Part shown: positions 61,829-64,000 of the stretch, in pieces
Numbering within the stretch: position 1 is the first letter of the stretch
Layout of the letters: every line of letters starts with the position of its first letter
NCBI RefSeq assembly: GCF_008831285.2
Contig: NC_045138.2
Coordinates: 38,369,115 to 38,433,114, forward strand
Direction: 5' to 3'
Source of the DNA: Nymphaea colorata
Lineage: Eukaryota > Streptophyta > Magnoliopsida > Nymphaeales > Nymphaeaceae
DNA: 64,000 nt
Translations under genes and position numbers: made by a program
The notes under the pieces: generated by a model
Told to the model about the DNA's origin: nothing
Database searches by the model: none
What the model saw: only the letters and a program-made list of their open reading frames with translations

Positions 61829-64000
61829 TCATATTTGGATCGGATATCTGATCTGAATTGCTTGTAAAAATCGGATATGGTTAGCAATTTGACATCCGAT
61901 TGAGAAATCGGATCGGATTCGGATTTAAGAAGTAACATCCGATCGGATACGGATTAGGATTCGATTTTAAGTAAATATCTGATTAAATATTTTACCATCT
62001 TATTTGATCGGATACAAATTTGGATTCGGTTTTAAGTAAATATTTAATCGGATACTTAACTATTTTAACAAGTATATCTGAATCCAAACCGTGAGTTGAT
62101 ATCTGAATCCGAACCTGAGAGTTGAGTTGGTGTCCCAATGTTTTGAAGTTTCGACCTATGAATGGTTAGGCAAAACGTTAATCCAAACACACCAACTTAA
62201 AGTTATGATATAAAAAAAATATAAATTGTATATCAATGTATAATCTGATTAAGAGCTGGTGGTTTTTATGAAGTTACATATAATAATAGTCATATAATTA
62301 CTATGTACACCATTTAACTTAAAATATTAAAACTATATCATATACAACTACTTATTAATAATTAATATTATATTTAATTATACATTTTTATGTAAACAAG
62401 CAAACTATTATAGTTAAGCCATCAACAAAATAAGACATCTTAAATAATGTATTTATTTAATTAAAAATAATAATGAACAACTTCTACCAAATTTTTTTAA
62501 TAAAATTAGTATTTTTAAAAATATTAAAATTAATAGCAAGTAGATACATTTAATATGTAAAACTCTTGAACTGATAAAAAAAGTTTTAATTTATCAAATT
62601 GAAAATTATGTTATTTAATCAATCAAGTAAATCATTTTGTATAATCATATAATATAATATGTCCAAAAGTCTTAGGTACGTGATATATAACACATAATTA
62701 ACAAATTTGAAAACAAAAGCCTTTAACTATTAGAAAAACAATAAATTGTTTAATTTAATAAACTATCTCACATATCATTGGAGTAATTATACAATTTTAC
62801 ATGTGTAACACATTATTTCAATTAACTCAATAAAATGAGAAAAAATTATTAAATAACATTTTTTAATGACAAATATGGGTCATATGATTTAATAATTCAC
62901 AATAAGTGATCATCATGAAATAATAGTTTACTTAAATAAAATATGTTATTAGTTAAAAATAAATCAATTAATGTTTAATATTCACAATTTTTATAACGAA
63001 AGTATGAAAGGTGTATTTTAAACATAAACCAATTACTGTTTAATATTCACAAATATGATAGCAAGAAAATATAATTTTTAAAAAACTAACTTAAAAAAAA
63101 TGTTTTATAACAAATAGAAAATCTTAAACACATTATGATATTCATTTTAGTTGAAATCTTCTTCACTATATATAATCTCAAATAAATATATTTAATATTA
63201 AAAAAAATGCTGAACTCATAAAAAAGTTTTATTTATCAAATAAATTCTTATTCAAAAGTCTTAGGTATTTGATATATAACACATAATTCACAAATTTAAA
63301 AACAAAAACCTTTAATTAGTAGTAGAACAATAAATTGTTTGATTTAATAAATTATCTTATATATGATTGAACACTCTTTTTTACGCATGTAACAGGAAAT
63401 ATATTTGTAATTAATTTTCATATTTTTAAAAATACTCATTTTATTGAAATTTCTTGATACAAGTTTTTATTATTATTTTTAATTAAATAAGTACATTATT
63501 TAAGATATCCTATTTAGTTGATGTTTTAACTATAATAGTTTGCTTGTTTACCCAAAAAACGTTTAATTAAATACAACATGAATTATTAATTAATTAATTT
63601 TATATGATATAGTTTTAAATACTTTAAGTTGAATTGTGTATACGATAACTATTTGATTATTATTATATACAATTAAATTATATATCCTCGTATGCAATTT
63701 ATATTTTTTTTATATCATAAGTTGATGCATTTGAGTAGACCTTTTACCAAATCATTCATAATTCAGATATTATAACTTAAAACTCAAATTAAATGTAACT
63801 TAAAATTCGAATCGAATTCAAATATAACTTAAAATTCGAATTCAGATGTAGATTTTACAGTCAAATTCGAATATGGTATAAATTTCTTCTCAACTGAATT
63901 CGAATCCTAATCCTTCTCATCCGAATTAGAATCCTAATCCGAATATATAAATATCCAAAAAATTGAATATAATAAAAAAATATATCCAATCCAAATCTGA
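61829..64000. mobile_element. AT-rich foldback-like element with long inverted arms, right end beyond the window
   Basis: The reverse complement of the last ~550 bases matches 61829 to ~62480. Examples: tcatatttggatcggatat at 61829 against the window's last bases; gatataaaaaaaatataaattg at ~62208 against ~63690-63715; aactataatagtttgcttgttta at ~63520 against ~62395-62420. The outer arms carry degenerate tandem motifs (ggatcggat, ggattcgga; complement cgaattc/aatccga). The ~1-kb loop carries two direct copies of a block (62570-62830 and 63210-63400, e.g. aagtcttaggta, gatatataacacataatt, aacaataaattgttt). No transposase frame is present, so it would be non-autonomous. Element class uncertain. 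Confidence 0.7.

Overview
This window is nuclear DNA from a flowering plant. The evidence is four intron-rich GT-AG genes whose products match plant-type families, one with a chloroplast-type leader, set among plant-style Copia remnants, satellite DNA and long (GA)n/(CT)n/(TA)n microsatellites. Nothing in the bases fixes the species. There is no bacterial operon structure, CRISPR array or prophage, and I found no tRNA or rRNA gene.

Layout. From 1 to about 13.4 kb lies a tandem satellite with a monomer of about 245 bp. The left 4.3 kb is highly homogeneous and organised into a 735-bp trimer and a 1470-bp double trimer. The right part (8.06-13.4 kb) is progressively decayed, with non-satellite blocks mixed in. 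The two parts are separated by 3.8 kb of foreign sequence: a truncated reading frame, an AG-rich minisatellite, and the 5' end of a minus-strand Copia retrotransposon (LTR, primer-binding site, GC-rich leader, frameshifted partial gag). Between 13.4 and 19.3 kb is gene-poor debris holding a second Copia gag fragment and two orphan exons of a ferroportin/IREG3-type transporter.

From 19.3 to 24.6 kb (minus strand) is a complete eight-exon neuferricin/CYB5D2-type heme-binding protein gene of 242 aa. From 24.6 to 32 kb is repeat-rich intergenic DNA that includes an old direct duplication (about 26.3-28.0 and 28.4-31.0 kb). From 32.3 to 43.2 kb (plus) is a complete 22-exon CTP synthase gene (601 aa). 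It converges on a ten-exon chloroplast-type ABC transporter D family member 2 gene (44.3-50.8 kb, minus, 748 aa). From 53.2 to 61.2 kb (minus) is a ten-exon site-2 protease gene (529 aa). The right end (61.8 kb to the window edge) is one arm-loop-arm AT-rich foldback-like element that runs off the window.

The four genes have unrelated housekeeping roles: membrane heme/steroid-type binding, pyrimidine nucleotide synthesis, plastid ABC transport, and regulated intramembrane proteolysis. They are neighbours, not a pathway. Exon models were built by hand from splice sites plus protein similarity remembered from the families. All four sum to a whole number of codons without internal stops, which is strong internal support. 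UTR ends are not resolved.
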